Shown: one piece after another, positions 40,050-49,032 of the stretch
How the letters are laid out: each line of letters begins with the position of its first letter
How positions within the stretch are numbered: position 1 is the first letter of the stretch
NCBI RefSeq assembly: GCF_000733725.1
Contig: NZ_JMQM01000001.1
Span: forward strand, 1,240,001 to 1,304,000
DNA: 64,000 nt
Reading direction: 5' to 3'
DNA from: Nitratireductor basaltis
GTDB lineage: Bacteria; Pseudomonadota; Alphaproteobacteria; Rhizobiales; Rhizobiaceae
Translations under genes and position numbers: made by a program
The notes under the pieces: model-generated
What the model saw: the letters and a program-made list of their open reading frames with translations, nothing else
Told to the model about the DNA's origin: nothing
Database searches by the model: none

Positions 40050-40137
40050 GATCGACTCCGGTTGAAGCCAAAGTGGCGCGCTGGGGTTGCAACTTCAATG
40101 ATAACCTTTTGTTAACCTTAACTGCAGCCCGTTTTGC

Positions 40138-41766
40138 TCAACCCTCCGCCGGGTAAAGCATCTCGAGAATGGTGCCGGCATCATGGCGCGCGTCGAGCAT
40201 GCCGTAGGTCCCGCGCCACTGTCCCGCAAGCCGCGTCTCTATGAAGGCATCTGCTACCTGCCCCGCTCCCATACGCCGCAATTCTGCAGCAGCTGCGGCG
40301 AGTGCGAGCTGTTCGGTAAGGATCCGGGCAGTACCTGTGTCGCTCTGACACACGCTTATGGCCGCCTTCAGCACCTCTACGGTGCCCTTGCTCTTCGGCC
40401 CGAGATCTTGATGGATCGCGGCCAGAACTTCATCGAACAGGGAAGCATTGCGGTCGATCACGCGCAGCACGTCCAGCGCCATCACATTGCCGGACCCTTC
40501 CCAGATCGCGTTTACCGGTGCCTCGCGATAGTGGCGGGCAAGTGGCGTTTCCTCCACATATCCGGTGCCGCCCAGGCACTCCATCGCTTCATATGTAACG
40601 GCAGGCGCAATCTTGCAGACCCAGTATTTCACGACCGGGGTCATGGCCCGGGCGAATGCCGCTTCGGCCTTGTTGTTGGCGGCTTCATCGAAGGAGCGTG
40701 CCAGCCGGAACGACAAGGCGGTTGCCGCAGCTACATCAAGTGCCAGATCGGCAAGCACGCGCTGCATCAGGGGCTGATCGAAGAGCTTGTCGCCAAAGAC
40801 CGTGCGATGGCGCGTGTGGTGAACGGCTTCGGCGAGGCTTGCACGCATCAGACCCGAGGAGCCGAGCGCACAATCGAGACGTGTCAGCGTTACCATGTCC
40901 ATGATGGTGCGGATGCCGGCACCTTCGTCACCGACGCGATATGCAAGCGTGTTGTGAAACTCGACCTCGGAAGACGCATTTGAGCGATTGCCGAGCTTGT
41001 CCTTCAGACGCTGGAAACGAAAACCGTTGCTCGCACTGTCGTCGGTGACACGGGGCGCGAGAAAGCAGGTGAGACCCTCCCTTGCCTGAGCAAGCACGAG
41101 AAACGCATCGCTCATGGGCGCGGACATGAACCATTTATGGCCGTTGATCCGGTAGAGATTGCTTCCGGCCGGTTCCGCAGTGGTGGTGTTGGCGCGCACA
41201 TCCGTGCCGCCCTGCTTCTCGGTCATGCCCATGCCGATGGTAACACCCTGCTTCTGGCTGGCGGGGCGGTGGGAGTGGTCATATTTGCGGGCAATGACGC
41301 GCGGACCCCATGCGCGGAAGAGATCCGGCGCCGACATGAGTGCTGCAAGCGAAGCATTGGTCATGGTCAGCGGGCAAAGATGTCCCGATTCGAGCTGCCC
41401 GGTAAGGAAGAAACGTGCAGCGCGCACCTGGTGGCGCTGGCCCTTCTCCCCGGCACTGTCTTCCCAGACGGAAGAGTGCAGTCCCGCCTGAACGGAGCGG
41501 CGCATCAATGCGTGGTAAGCCGGGTGAAACTCGACAATGTCAGCCCGCTTGCCATAGCGGTCATGCGTTTTCAGAACCGGCGGATTCTCATTGGCAAGCC
41601 GCGCAAGATCCAGCGCTTCCGGCGTGCGAACGAAGCGGCCGAGCACCTCCAGTTCCTTGCGCACTTCTTCGGAAAATTTCTCGCCAGCCTGCAGTGCCAG
41701 CGGATCCGTGCGCCAGGCATTTGTTCCGCTGAGCGGCGGCGGCTGGTTCGTAACCTCGTGATTCAC
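40138..41766 (-). CDS. acyl-CoA dehydrogenase family protein, AidB type
   Basis: A 542-residue FAD protein of the AidB branch, which lies near DNA alkylation protection in E. coli but whose substrate is debated. GMGMTEKQGGTDVRANTT is the typical signature, and the middle FAD/acyl-CoA core FMSAPMSDAFLVLAQAREG, the catalytic-region ECLGGTGYVEETPLARHYRE and the C-terminal region with ILTEQLALAAAAAELRRM are complete. The start is GTG at 41766 with AGGA about ten bases upstream. It is divergent from pyrB. Confidence 0.92.
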   Translation of the reverse strand: MNHEVTNQPPPLSGTNAWRTDPLALQAGEKFSEEVRKELEVLGRFVRTPEALDLARLANENPPVLKTHDRYGKRADIVEFHPAYHALMRRSVQAGLHSSVWEDSAGEKGQRHQVRAARFFLTGQLESGHLCPLTMTNASLAALMSAPDLFRAWGPRVIARKYDHSHRPASQKQGVTIGMGMTEKQGGTDVRANTTTAEPAGSNLYRINGHKWFMSAPMSDAFLVLAQAREGLTCFLAPRVTDDSASNGFRFQRLKDKLGNRSNASSEVEFHNTLAYRVGDEGAGIRTIMDMVTLTRLDCALGSSGLMRASLAEAVHHTRHRTVFGDKLFDQPLMQRVLADLALDVAAATALSFRLARSFDEAANNKAEAAFARAMTPVVKYWVCKIAPAVTYEAMECLGGTGYVEETPLARHYREAPVNAIWEGSGNVMALDVLRVIDRNASLFDEVLAAIHQDLGPKSKGTVEVLKAAISVCQSDTGTARILTEQLALAAAAAELRRMGAGQVADAFIETRLAGQWRGTYGMLDARHDAGTILEMLYPAEG

Positions 41767-41888
41767 GCTTCAGGTCCTTCGGCTTTGAATATGCGCGCGG
41801 AGAATCCGCATCTTGTAGCACAAGCCTAGTGCATGTTTCTTTCCGCAATGAAAACAGGGGGAAATCATCGTGCACCACATGCAACAGC

Positions 41889-41917
41889 TTGCCCACTCGC
41901 GCTCGCGCGCATATAGC
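41889..41917 (+). promoter_or_regulatory. Possible promoter of pyrB
   Basis: TTGCCC (41889-41894), 17-base spacer, TATAGC (41912-41917). The -10 ends only 11 bases before the pyrB ATG (41929), so the transcript would have a leader of about five bases. No good ribosome-binding site precedes the ATG, which fits a nearly leaderless mRNA. The -35 matches only four of six consensus bases. Confidence 0.4.
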
Positions 41918-41928
41918 AACGGCTTGAG

Positions 41929-42894
41929 ATGACACAGCCAAGCCCCCTCCCCCTTTACCCGCACCGACACCTGCTCGGCATCAAGGGGCTGTCGCCCCTC
42001 GACATTGAGCTCCTGCTTGATCGTGCGGACGCCGCGGTCGCCCTCTCACGCCAGTCGGAGAAGAAATCTTCGGTTCTGCGCGGGCGCACCCAGATCAACC
42101 TCTTCTACGAAGCCTCGACGCGCACGCAGTCGTCCTTCGAGCTGGCCGGAAAACGGCTTGGCGCGGATGTGATGAACATGTCGGTGGCAAGCTCATCGGC
42201 CAAGAAGGGCGAGACCCTTCTTGATACAGCGGTCACGCTCAACGCGATGCGCCCCGACATACTTGTCATCCGCCATGCGGCTGCCGGTGCTGCGGCACTT
42301 CTTGCGCAGAAAGTCGGTTGCTCCGTGGTCAATGCCGGTGACGGTGCCCACGAGCATCCGACCCAGGCCCTGCTTGATGCGCTGACTATCCGTCGCGCAA
42401 GGGGCCGCATCCACGGGCTCACGGTGGCGATCTGCGGCGACATCCTTCACTCGCGCGTCGCACGCTCCAACATCATCCTGCTCAATGCAATGGGTGCACG
42501 TGTACGTGTCGTGGCGCCATCGACGCTTCTGCCCTCCGGCATAGCGCAGATGGGTGTTGAGCCCTTCACGCGCCTTGAAGAAGGCATTGCCGGTGCGGAT
42601 GTCGTCATGATGCTGCGCCTGCAGCGCGAGCGAATGGCCGGCACCTTCGTGCCTTCGACCCGCGAATATTTCCGATATTTCGGACTGGACGCCAAGAAGC
42701 TCAAGGCAGCCGCGCCCGATGCGCTTGTCATGCATCCAGGCCCCATGAATCGTGGTGTGGAGATCGCTTCGGAGGTTGCCGATGGTCCACAAAGCATGAT
42801 CCAGGAGCAGGTGGAAATGGGTGTGGCCGTGCGCATGGCCGTGATGGAAGCGCTTCTCGACCCCAGACGTGACGCGGAGGGAGCGAAGCCATGA
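41929..42894 (+). CDS. pyrB: aspartate carbamoyltransferase catalytic subunit
   Basis: Condenses carbamoyl phosphate with aspartate in pyrimidine synthesis. It has 321 residues: [16 protein letters not shown] in the carbamoyl-phosphate loop, [12 protein letters not shown], and the aspartate domain with MLRLQRERM and [11 protein letters not shown]. No regulatory subunit gene pyrI is nearby. The pyrC-like gene starts inside its last codons (four-base overlap), so the two are translationally coupled, as in Pseudomonas where PyrB is stabilised by an inactive dihydroorotase. Confidence 0.97.
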   Translation: MTQPSPLPLYPHRHLLGIKGLSPLDIELLLDRADAAVALSRQSEKKSSVLRGRTQINLFYEASTRTQSSFELAGKRLGADVMNMSVASSSAKKGETLLDTAVTLNAMRPDILVIRHAAAGAAALLAQKVGCSVVNAGDGAHEHPTQALLDALTIRRARGRIHGLTVAICGDILHSRVARSNIILLNAMGARVRVVAPSTLLPSGIAQMGVEPFTRLEEGIAGADVVMMLRLQRERMAGTFVPSTREYFRYFGLDAKKLKAAAPDALVMHPGPMNRGVEIASEVADGPQSMIQEQVEMGVAVRMAVMEALLDPRRDAEGAKP

Positions 42895-44177
42895 GCGCGA
42901 CCCTTTTCAAGAATGCACGCATCGTCGATCCATCACAGAAGATGGAAGAAGATGGCGCCGTACTCGTGCAGGACGGCAAGGTCGTGGCCTCAGGCGCTGA
43001 TGCAATGAACCAGGGCGCGCCCGAAGGTGCAAAGGTCATCGACTGCCGCGGCGCGACCATCATTCCCGGCCTCGTGGATGCACGGGTCTTCGTGGGCGAA
43101 CCGGGTGCGGAGCATCGCGAGACCATCGCCTCCGCGAGCAATGCAGCGGCAGCTGGCGGTGTGACCTCCATCATCCTGATGCCCGACACGGATCCGGTCA
43201 TTGACGATGTAGCGCTGGTGGAGTTCGTGCTGCGTACCGCGCGCGAGACGGCCAGCGTTCATGTCCATCCCTCAGCTGCCATTACCAAGGGCTTGCGCGG
43301 CGAGGAACTGAGCGAGTTCGGTCTGCTTCACGATGCAGGTGCTGTTGCCGTCACCGAAGGCCGCAAGACGCTTTGCAGCGCGCAGACCATGCGGCGTGCG
43401 CTCACCTATGCTCGCGACATGGATATCGTGGTCTCCCACAGCACGCAGGATGCGGATCTCGGTGCATCCGGTGTAATGAATGAAGGTCTTCTTGCAAGCT
43501 GGCTCGGCCTGCCCGGCATTCCGCGCGAGGCCGAGGCCATCCCGCTGCAGCGCGATCTCATGCTCGCTGCCTTGACGAAGGGGCGCTATCACGCTGCGGA
43601 AATTTCAACAGCGATGTCGGCTGCGGCCATACGGCAGGCAAAAGATCGCGGAAGCCGTGTCACCGCGGGCATCAGCATCAATCACTTGAGCCTGAACGAG
43701 AATGATATCGGAGAGTACCGGACATTCTTCCGCCTTTCGCCGCCGTTGCGCTCAGAAGATGACCGTCAGGCGATGATCGCGGCACTCAAGGACGGCACGA
43801 TAGACATTATCGTCTCCTCCCACGATCCACAGGATGTGGACACCAAGCGCCTGCCCTTCGCGGAAGCGGCATCCGGGGCTATCGGGCTGGAGACACTTCT
43901 GTCGGCGGCATTGCGGCTCTACCACAATGGCGAAGTACCGCTCTCGCGCCTGATCGAAGCGCTGTCGACCGCACCTGCGCGGCTGTTCGGCCTTCCCGGT
44001 GGCACACTGAGGCCCGGTGCGCCGGCAGACCTGGCCGTGCTCGATGTCGATGCGCCATGGCTTGTGCAGGAAGCCAATATTCGTTCATTGTCGAAGAATA
44101 CGAGCTTCGAGAATGCACGCATGCAGGGCAAGGTCTTGCAAACTGTGGTTGCAGGCCGCACAGTATACACGGCCTGA
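42891..44177 (+). CDS. pyrC: dihydroorotase homologue lacking metal ligands (probable pseudo-dihydroorotase)
   Basis: A 428-residue amidohydrolase-fold protein that looks like type I dihydroorotase along its whole length ([58 protein letters not shown]). But the metal-binding HxH motif after the first strand is replaced: in GLVDARVFV the two His are Arg and Phe. The Asp-containing DHAPH motif reads SSHDPQD. Such residues make catalysis unlikely. By family knowledge it should be a structural partner of PyrB (PyrC'/PyrX type), with an active dihydroorotase elsewhere. It overlaps pyrB by four bases. Confidence 0.9.
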   Translation: MSATLFKNARIVDPSQKMEEDGAVLVQDGKVVASGADAMNQGAPEGAKVIDCRGATIIPGLVDARVFVGEPGAEHRETIASASNAAAAGGVTSIILMPDTDPVIDDVALVEFVLRTARETASVHVHPSAAITKGLRGEELSEFGLLHDAGAVAVTEGRKTLCSAQTMRRALTYARDMDIVVSHSTQDADLGASGVMNEGLLASWLGLPGIPREAEAIPLQRDLMLAALTKGRYHAAEISTAMSAAAIRQAKDRGSRVTAGISINHLSLNENDIGEYRTFFRLSPPLRSEDDRQAMIAALKDGTIDIIVSSHDPQDVDTKRLPFAEAASGAIGLETLLSAALRLYHNGEVPLSRLIEALSTAPARLFGLPGGTLRPGAPADLAVLDVDAPWLVQEANIRSLSKNTSFENARMQGKVLQTVVAGRTVYTA

Positions 44178-44212
44178 CCCGATGGTCGGGCCAGTTTGAG
44201 GGGGAGCGGAAG

Positions 44213-44821
44213 ATGGAGATGATGACGGGAGGCGGCGTGCTTGCGACAATCGCGGCTCTGGCTTTCGGCTATCTGCTCGGCTCCATACCCTTCGGCCTCG
44301 TTCTGACGAAGATGGCTGGCCTCGGCGATATCCGCTCCATCGGCTCAGGCAATATCGGCGCGACCAATGTGCTGCGCACCGGCAACAAGAAGCTGGCCGC
44401 GCTGACACTTGCCCTTGATGCCCTCAAGGGTGCCGTCGCAGTGCTTGTTGCTGGCATGATCGATCCCATGGCAGCACTTTTTGCCGGCTTCGGTGCCTTT
44501 CTGGGTCATCTCTATCCAGCCTGGCTTGGCTTCAAGGGCGGCAAGGGTGTTGCCACCTATCTGGGCATTCTCATCGTGGTCACGTGGAAAGGGGCGCTTG
44601 TCTTCGCCATTGTCTGGCTCGGGACTGCCTTTGCGACACGTTACTCTTCGCTTGCAGCGCTTCTTGCGGCCATTGCCGTGCCGCTGGCTCTCTTCATTCT
44701 GGGCATGAACGCTCCCGCAATCCTGTTCCTGCTGATGAGCCTACTGGTCTTCATCAAGCACAGGCAGAACATCTCCCGCCTGATGAACGGGAGTGAGTCC
44801 AAGATCGGAGCCAAGGGATGA
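44213..44821 (+). CDS. plsY: glycerol-3-phosphate acyltransferase
   Basis: Membrane acyltransferase using acyl-phosphate to make lysophosphatidate. It has 202 residues and five or six helices. Conserved motifs: [30 protein letters not shown] (catalytic Ser and Gly-rich loop), and [20 protein letters not shown] start at the ATG at 44213 after GGGGGAG, 36 bases after the pyrC-like gene. It overlaps the dprA start by four bases. Confidence 0.97.
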   Translation: MEMMTGGGVLATIAALAFGYLLGSIPFGLVLTKMAGLGDIRSIGSGNIGATNVLRTGNKKLAALTLALDALKGAVAVLVAGMIDPMAALFAGFGAFLGHLYPAWLGFKGGKGVATYLGILIVVTWKGALVFAIVWLGTAFATRYSSLAALLAAIAVPLALFILGMNAPAILFLLMSLLVFIKHRQNISRLMNGSESKIGAKG

Positions 44822-45944
44822 GCGGCAGCCGCGCGCGCCGCCTGTCCGAAAGACAGCGTCTCGCGTGGCTTCGCCTGATCCGGACCGACAATGTCGGACC
44901 TGCGACCTTTCGCGACCTGATCAACCGGTTCGGTTCAGCCGAAGAGGCATTGGGCGCATTGCCCGAACTTGCAAAACGCGGCGGTGCCCGCAAATTGCGC
45001 ATCGCGAGCGAGGACGACGTCCTGCAGGAGCTTGAACAGGCCGATAAACTCGGCGCGAGCTTCATCGCCATCGGAGAACCGGAATATCCGCCCCTGCTGG
45101 CTGGCATGACCATCCGCCGCCCCTGTTTGCCGCCCGCGGGCGGCTTGAACTGCTCCGCGAGCCGGCTGTTGCCATTGTCGGCGCACGCAATGCCTCTCTT
45201 GCTGCAACCAAACTCGCACAGCGATTTTCAGCCGAACTTGGCCGCGAAGGCCTCGTGCTCGTTTCGGGCCTGGCACGCGGCATCGATGCCGCCGTTCATC
45301 AGGCAAGCCTTGGTACCGGTACGGTCGGCGTTCTGGCCGGTGGGCTGGATCGACCCTATCCGCCGGAAAACGACGCTCTTCATGCCGCGCTTTGTGACAA
45401 AGGTGCGGTCATCAGCGAGATGCCCTTTGGCTGGGCGCCGCGCTCGCGTGATTTCCCAAGACGCAACCGCATCGTGGCAGGGTGTTCCTATGGCCTTCTG
45501 GTCGTGGAAGCGGCGATACGCTCGGGATCCCTGATCAGCGCGCGGCTGGCAAACGAGATGGGGCGGCTGGTTTTCGCAATACCGGGATCACCGCTGGATC
45601 CGAGAGCTGCGGGAACCAATGGCTTGATCAAACAGGGTGCCAGCCTCGTGACAGAAGCGCGGGACATACTAGAAGCGTTGGCTCCATTGATCGGCAAACT
45701 GCCGCCGAGCTACCACACCGCAGAAGAACCTCCCGATCTCGCAGGTGCGCCTGCACCCGAAGAGACGGATCGGATGCTGGTCCTGAATGCATTGACGGTT
45801 GCGCCTGTCGAGGTGGATGAGCTGATCCGCTTTACCGGACTGATGCCGGCGCAGATCGCGCTCATCCTTCTCGAACTTGATCTCGCCGGGCGGATCGAAC
45901 GCCATCCCGGCGGGAAAGTTTCATTGTTGATGCAAGGGGACTAA
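44818..45944 (+). pseudogene. dprA: DNA-processing protein DprA, disrupted by a single-base frameshift
   Basis: DprA loads RecA onto incoming single-stranded DNA in natural transformation. The first part in frame 1 (44818 to about 45108) has the SAM-like N-terminal domain ending IGEPEYPPLLAGM. Then the matching sequence moves to another frame: from 45114 the product continues PPPLFAARGRLELLREPAVA, the Rossmann core, SGLARGIDAAVHQA, IVAGCSYGLLVVEAA and the C-terminal winged-helix domain, to 45944. Adding one base near 45109 would restore GMDHPPPL. Either the gene is broken or the sequence has an error. The frame shift is visible directly in the sequence. Confidence 0.9.
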
Positions 45945-46181
45945 AGCGCTTCCGCCCGGACGCTCCTGCCGGATCGTGTCGCTGCACTCGATGTAGGCCA
46001 TCTCAATGAAGTAGGCGAGCGTTTCGCACCTCTCGGCTCTTGCCATGGTCAAGAGCTGACCGAGCATTGCCTGAAGATATTCGAGCGTTTCAGCCTTGTT
46101 CCGTGAGCCTGCTTCCATCGCAGCCACACTCCCCTGCCTATAGACAGCCGAAGCTGTCTCAAGCCCCCTCAACATCAACAT
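45921..46181 (-). CDS. small conserved hypothetical protein
   Basis: An 86-residue helical protein. MLMLRGLETASAVYRQG opens it; then come NKAETLEYLQAMLGQLLTMA, ERCETLAYFIEMAYIECSD, a pattern I associate with a small family of Rhizobiales. Function is unknown. I use the ATG at 46181, with GGGG shortly upstream, rather than 46379, because the upstream 66 codons lie in the topA promoter region. It overlaps the convergent dprA end by 24 bases and is divergent from topA. The 242 bases at 46182-46423 hold both promoters and no other gene. Confidence 0.7.
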   Translation of the reverse strand: MLMLRGLETASAVYRQGSVAAMEAGSRNKAETLEYLQAMLGQLLTMARAERCETLAYFIEMAYIECSDTIRQERPGGSALVPLHQQ

Positions 46182-46423
46182 ATCTACCCCGTTCGCATGC
46201 CCTTTTCTCTTTGGGACCCAGCCTAGTGACAGGCATGGTTTATATACTAATAAATGTAATTTTAACGCAATACTCGTTTTGATTGCATAAGCGTTCATTC
46301 GCGACGTTTTTGGCCGCCTGCTCTTGACCACGAGGAAAAGCGCAGCCATGTCACGCGGAACAATTTGCGTATCTGCCAACGAGATTTGGCTGGAATTCAG
46401 GCCCCGCGAGGTATTGCCAGCGC

Positions 46424-49027
46424 ATGGAAGTCGTCATTGTCGAGTCGCCGGCCAAGGCGAAAACCATCAATAAATATCTGGGCAAGAACTATAAGGTTCT
46501 GGCCTCCTACGGCCATGTCCGCGACCTACCGGCTAAAGACGGTTCGGTACTGCCTGACCAGGATTTCGAAATGTCGTGGAGCGTGGACAGCCAGTCCAAC
46601 AAGCGACTGAGCGACATCACAAAAGCGGTCAAAGAGGCCGACGGCGTCATTCTCGCAACTGACCCGGATCGCGAAGGTGAAGCGATTTCGTGGCATGTTC
46701 TCGAAGTACTGCGCCAGAAGCGGGCCTTGAAGGACAAGCCGGTCAAGCGCGTGGTCTTTAACGCCATCACCAAGAAGGCGATCCTCGACGCCATGGCAGA
46801 GCCGCGCGAGGTGGATGCTCCGCTGGTGGAAGCCTATCTGGCGCGCCGCGCACTGGATTATCTCGTAGGCTTCACGCTCTCGCCCGTCCTCTGGCGCAAG
46901 CTGCCCGGTGCGCGTTCGGCCGGTCGCGTCCAGTCGGTCGCGCTGCGGCTCGTCTGCGACCGCGAATCCGAGATCGAGCGATTCATCCGCGAGGATTATT
47001 GGCAGCTTGCAGCCCAGCTCAAGACGCCGCGTGGCGACGAATTCGAGGCTCGCCTGACCGAGCTAGATGGCAAGAAGCTGCAGAAGCTTTCCATCAAGAG
47101 CCAGGAACAGGCCGACGAGATCGAGGCCCTTCTAAGGAGTGCGTCCTACAAGGTACTCTCGGTCGAGGCGAAGCCGACCAGGCGCAATCCGGCCCCGCCC
47201 TTCACAACATCCACGCTGCAGCAGGCTGCGTCCTCGCGCCTCAGCTTCTCCGCCTCGCGCACCATGCAGGTCGCGCAGCGCCTTTACGAAGGTGTCGATA
47301 TTGGCGGCGAGACCACCGGTCTCATCACCTATATGCGTACCGATGGCGTGCAGATGGCACCCGAAGCGCTCGACCAGGCGCGCCAAGCCGTCGCCAATAC
47401 CTTTGGCGAACGCTATCTGCCCGAAAAGCCGCGTTACTATTCGGTCAAGGCCAAGAATGCGCAGGAAGCGCACGAAGCCATCCGGCCGACAGATTTTTCG
47501 CGAACGCCAGACCAGGTGCGCAAATATCTCGATGCCGATCAGGCGCGTCTCTACGAAATCATCTGGAAACGTGCGATCGCCTCTCAAATGGAAGCGGCTC
47601 AGATCGAGCGTACCACGGTGGAGATCATGGCCGATGGCGGCAGCCGCAAGGCCGGTCTTCGTGCCGTTGGCTCGGTCATTCGCTTCGAAGGCTTCCTCGC
47701 CGCCTATTCCATCGACAAGGAAGACGGCGACGATGACGAGAACTCCAACCGACTGCCCGAGATCAACCGGGACGAGGATCTGGAGCGTCAGGAGATCAAG
47801 GTCTCCAAGCACACGACAGAACCGCCGCCGCGCTATTCGGAAGCTTCGCTCATCAAGAAGATGGAAGAGCTCGGTATCGGCCGCCCGTCCACCTATGCCG
47901 CGACGCTGAAGACGCTGGAAGATCGCGACTACGTCACCATAGACAAGCGCCGCCTCGTGCCGCAGGCCAAGGGCCGCATCGTCATCGGCTTCCTGGAAAA
48001 CTTCTTCCGGCGCTATGTCGAATATGACTTCACGGCAGCCCTTGAAGAACAGCTCGACAAGATTTCCGACGGCCAGCTCGACTGGAAGCAGGTCTTGCGC
48101 GACTTCTGGAAGGACTTTTCCGGTTCGGTTGAAGACATCAAGGAGCTGCGCGTCACCGAGGTCCTGAATGTCCTCAACGAAGAGCTTGCACCATTGGTCT
48201 TCCCCGAGCGGGAAGACGGCAGCAATCCGCGCATCTGCCCGAAATGCGGTACCGGAAATCTCTCGCTGAAGCTTGGACGCTATGGCGCATTTGTCGGCTG
48301 CTCCAACTATCCCGAATGCGGCTTCACCCGCCAGCTTGGCATGGAAGGTGAAGGCGGCGATGGTGCAGGCGTAGACGGCGACAAGGTTCTCGGCAACGAT
48401 CCCGAGACCGGCGAGGAAATCACTCTGCGCACCGGTCGCTTCGGCCCCTATGTTCAGCGCGGCGAAGGCAAGGAAGCCAAGCGATCAAGCCTGCCGCGCG
48501 GCTGGCAGGCTGCCGCCATGGACCTGGAAAAGGCGCTGTCGCTTCTTTCGCTGCCGCGTGAGGTTGGACTGCATCCCGAAACGGGCAAGCCGATCTCTGC
48601 AGGCATCGGCCGCTATGGCCCCTTCCTTCTCCATGACGGCGCCTATGCAAATCTGGAATCGGTGGAAGATGTCTTTACCGTCGGCCTCAATCGCGCGGTC
48701 ACCGTCATTGCCGAAAAGCAGGCAAAGGGCGGAGGACGCGGCCGCGCAAAGGCTGCAGCGCTGAAGGAACTGGGCGAGCATCCGGATGGTGGCGCGATCA
48801 CTATCCGCGACGGGCGCTATGGTCCATATGTGAATCATGGCAAGGTCAATGCCACGCTGCCCAAAGGCAAGGACCCGCAAGAGGTCACGCTTGAAGAGGC
48901 GCTGGAACTGATCGCGGCCAAAAGCGGTAAGAGTGCGAAGGCGAAAAAGAAGCCTGCTGCAAAAAAGACCGCTACGAAGAAAACGGCTACAAAGCCCAAG
49001 GCCACCAAGAAGGCCAAGACGGAGTAA
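46424..49027 (+). CDS. topA: DNA topoisomerase I
   Basis: Type IA topoisomerase relaxing negative supercoils, 867 residues. Toprim domain at the N-terminus (VVIVESPAKAKTINKYLGK, ATDPDREGEAISWH), catalytic Tyr in TTGLITYMRTDGVQM, and a zinc-type C-terminal domain CPKCGTGNLSLKLGRYGAF followed by two Topo_C_Rpt-like repeats (TLRTGRFGPYVQ, GIGRYGPFL, TIRDGRYGPYVN). It ends with a 35-residue Lys/Ala-rich histone-H1-like tail. It is five bases before rnr. Confidence 0.98.
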   Translation: MEVVIVESPAKAKTINKYLGKNYKVLASYGHVRDLPAKDGSVLPDQDFEMSWSVDSQSNKRLSDITKAVKEADGVILATDPDREGEAISWHVLEVLRQKRALKDKPVKRVVFNAITKKAILDAMAEPREVDAPLVEAYLARRALDYLVGFTLSPVLWRKLPGARSAGRVQSVALRLVCDRESEIERFIREDYWQLAAQLKTPRGDEFEARLTELDGKKLQKLSIKSQEQADEIEALLRSASYKVLSVEAKPTRRNPAPPFTTSTLQQAASSRLSFSASRTMQVAQRLYEGVDIGGETTGLITYMRTDGVQMAPEALDQARQAVANTFGERYLPEKPRYYSVKAKNAQEAHEAIRPTDFSRTPDQVRKYLDADQARLYEIIWKRAIASQMEAAQIERTTVEIMADGGSRKAGLRAVGSVIRFEGFLAAYSIDKEDGDDDENSNRLPEINRDEDLERQEIKVSKHTTEPPPRYSEASLIKKMEELGIGRPSTYAATLKTLEDRDYVTIDKRRLVPQAKGRIVIGFLENFFRRYVEYDFTAALEEQLDKISDGQLDWKQVLRDFWKDFSGSVEDIKELRVTEVLNVLNEELAPLVFPEREDGSNPRICPKCGTGNLSLKLGRYGAFVGCSNYPECGFTRQLGMEGEGGDGAGVDGDKVLGNDPETGEEITLRTGRFGPYVQRGEGKEAKRSSLPRGWQAAAMDLEKALSLLSLPREVGLHPETGKPISAGIGRYGPFLLHDGAYANLESVEDVFTVGLNRAVTVIAEKQAKGGGRGRAKAAALKELGEHPDGGAITIRDGRYGPYVNHGKVNATLPKGKDPQEVTLEEALELIAAKSGKSAKAKKKPAAKKTATKKTATKPKATKKAKTE

Positions 49028-49032
49028 CAGGA

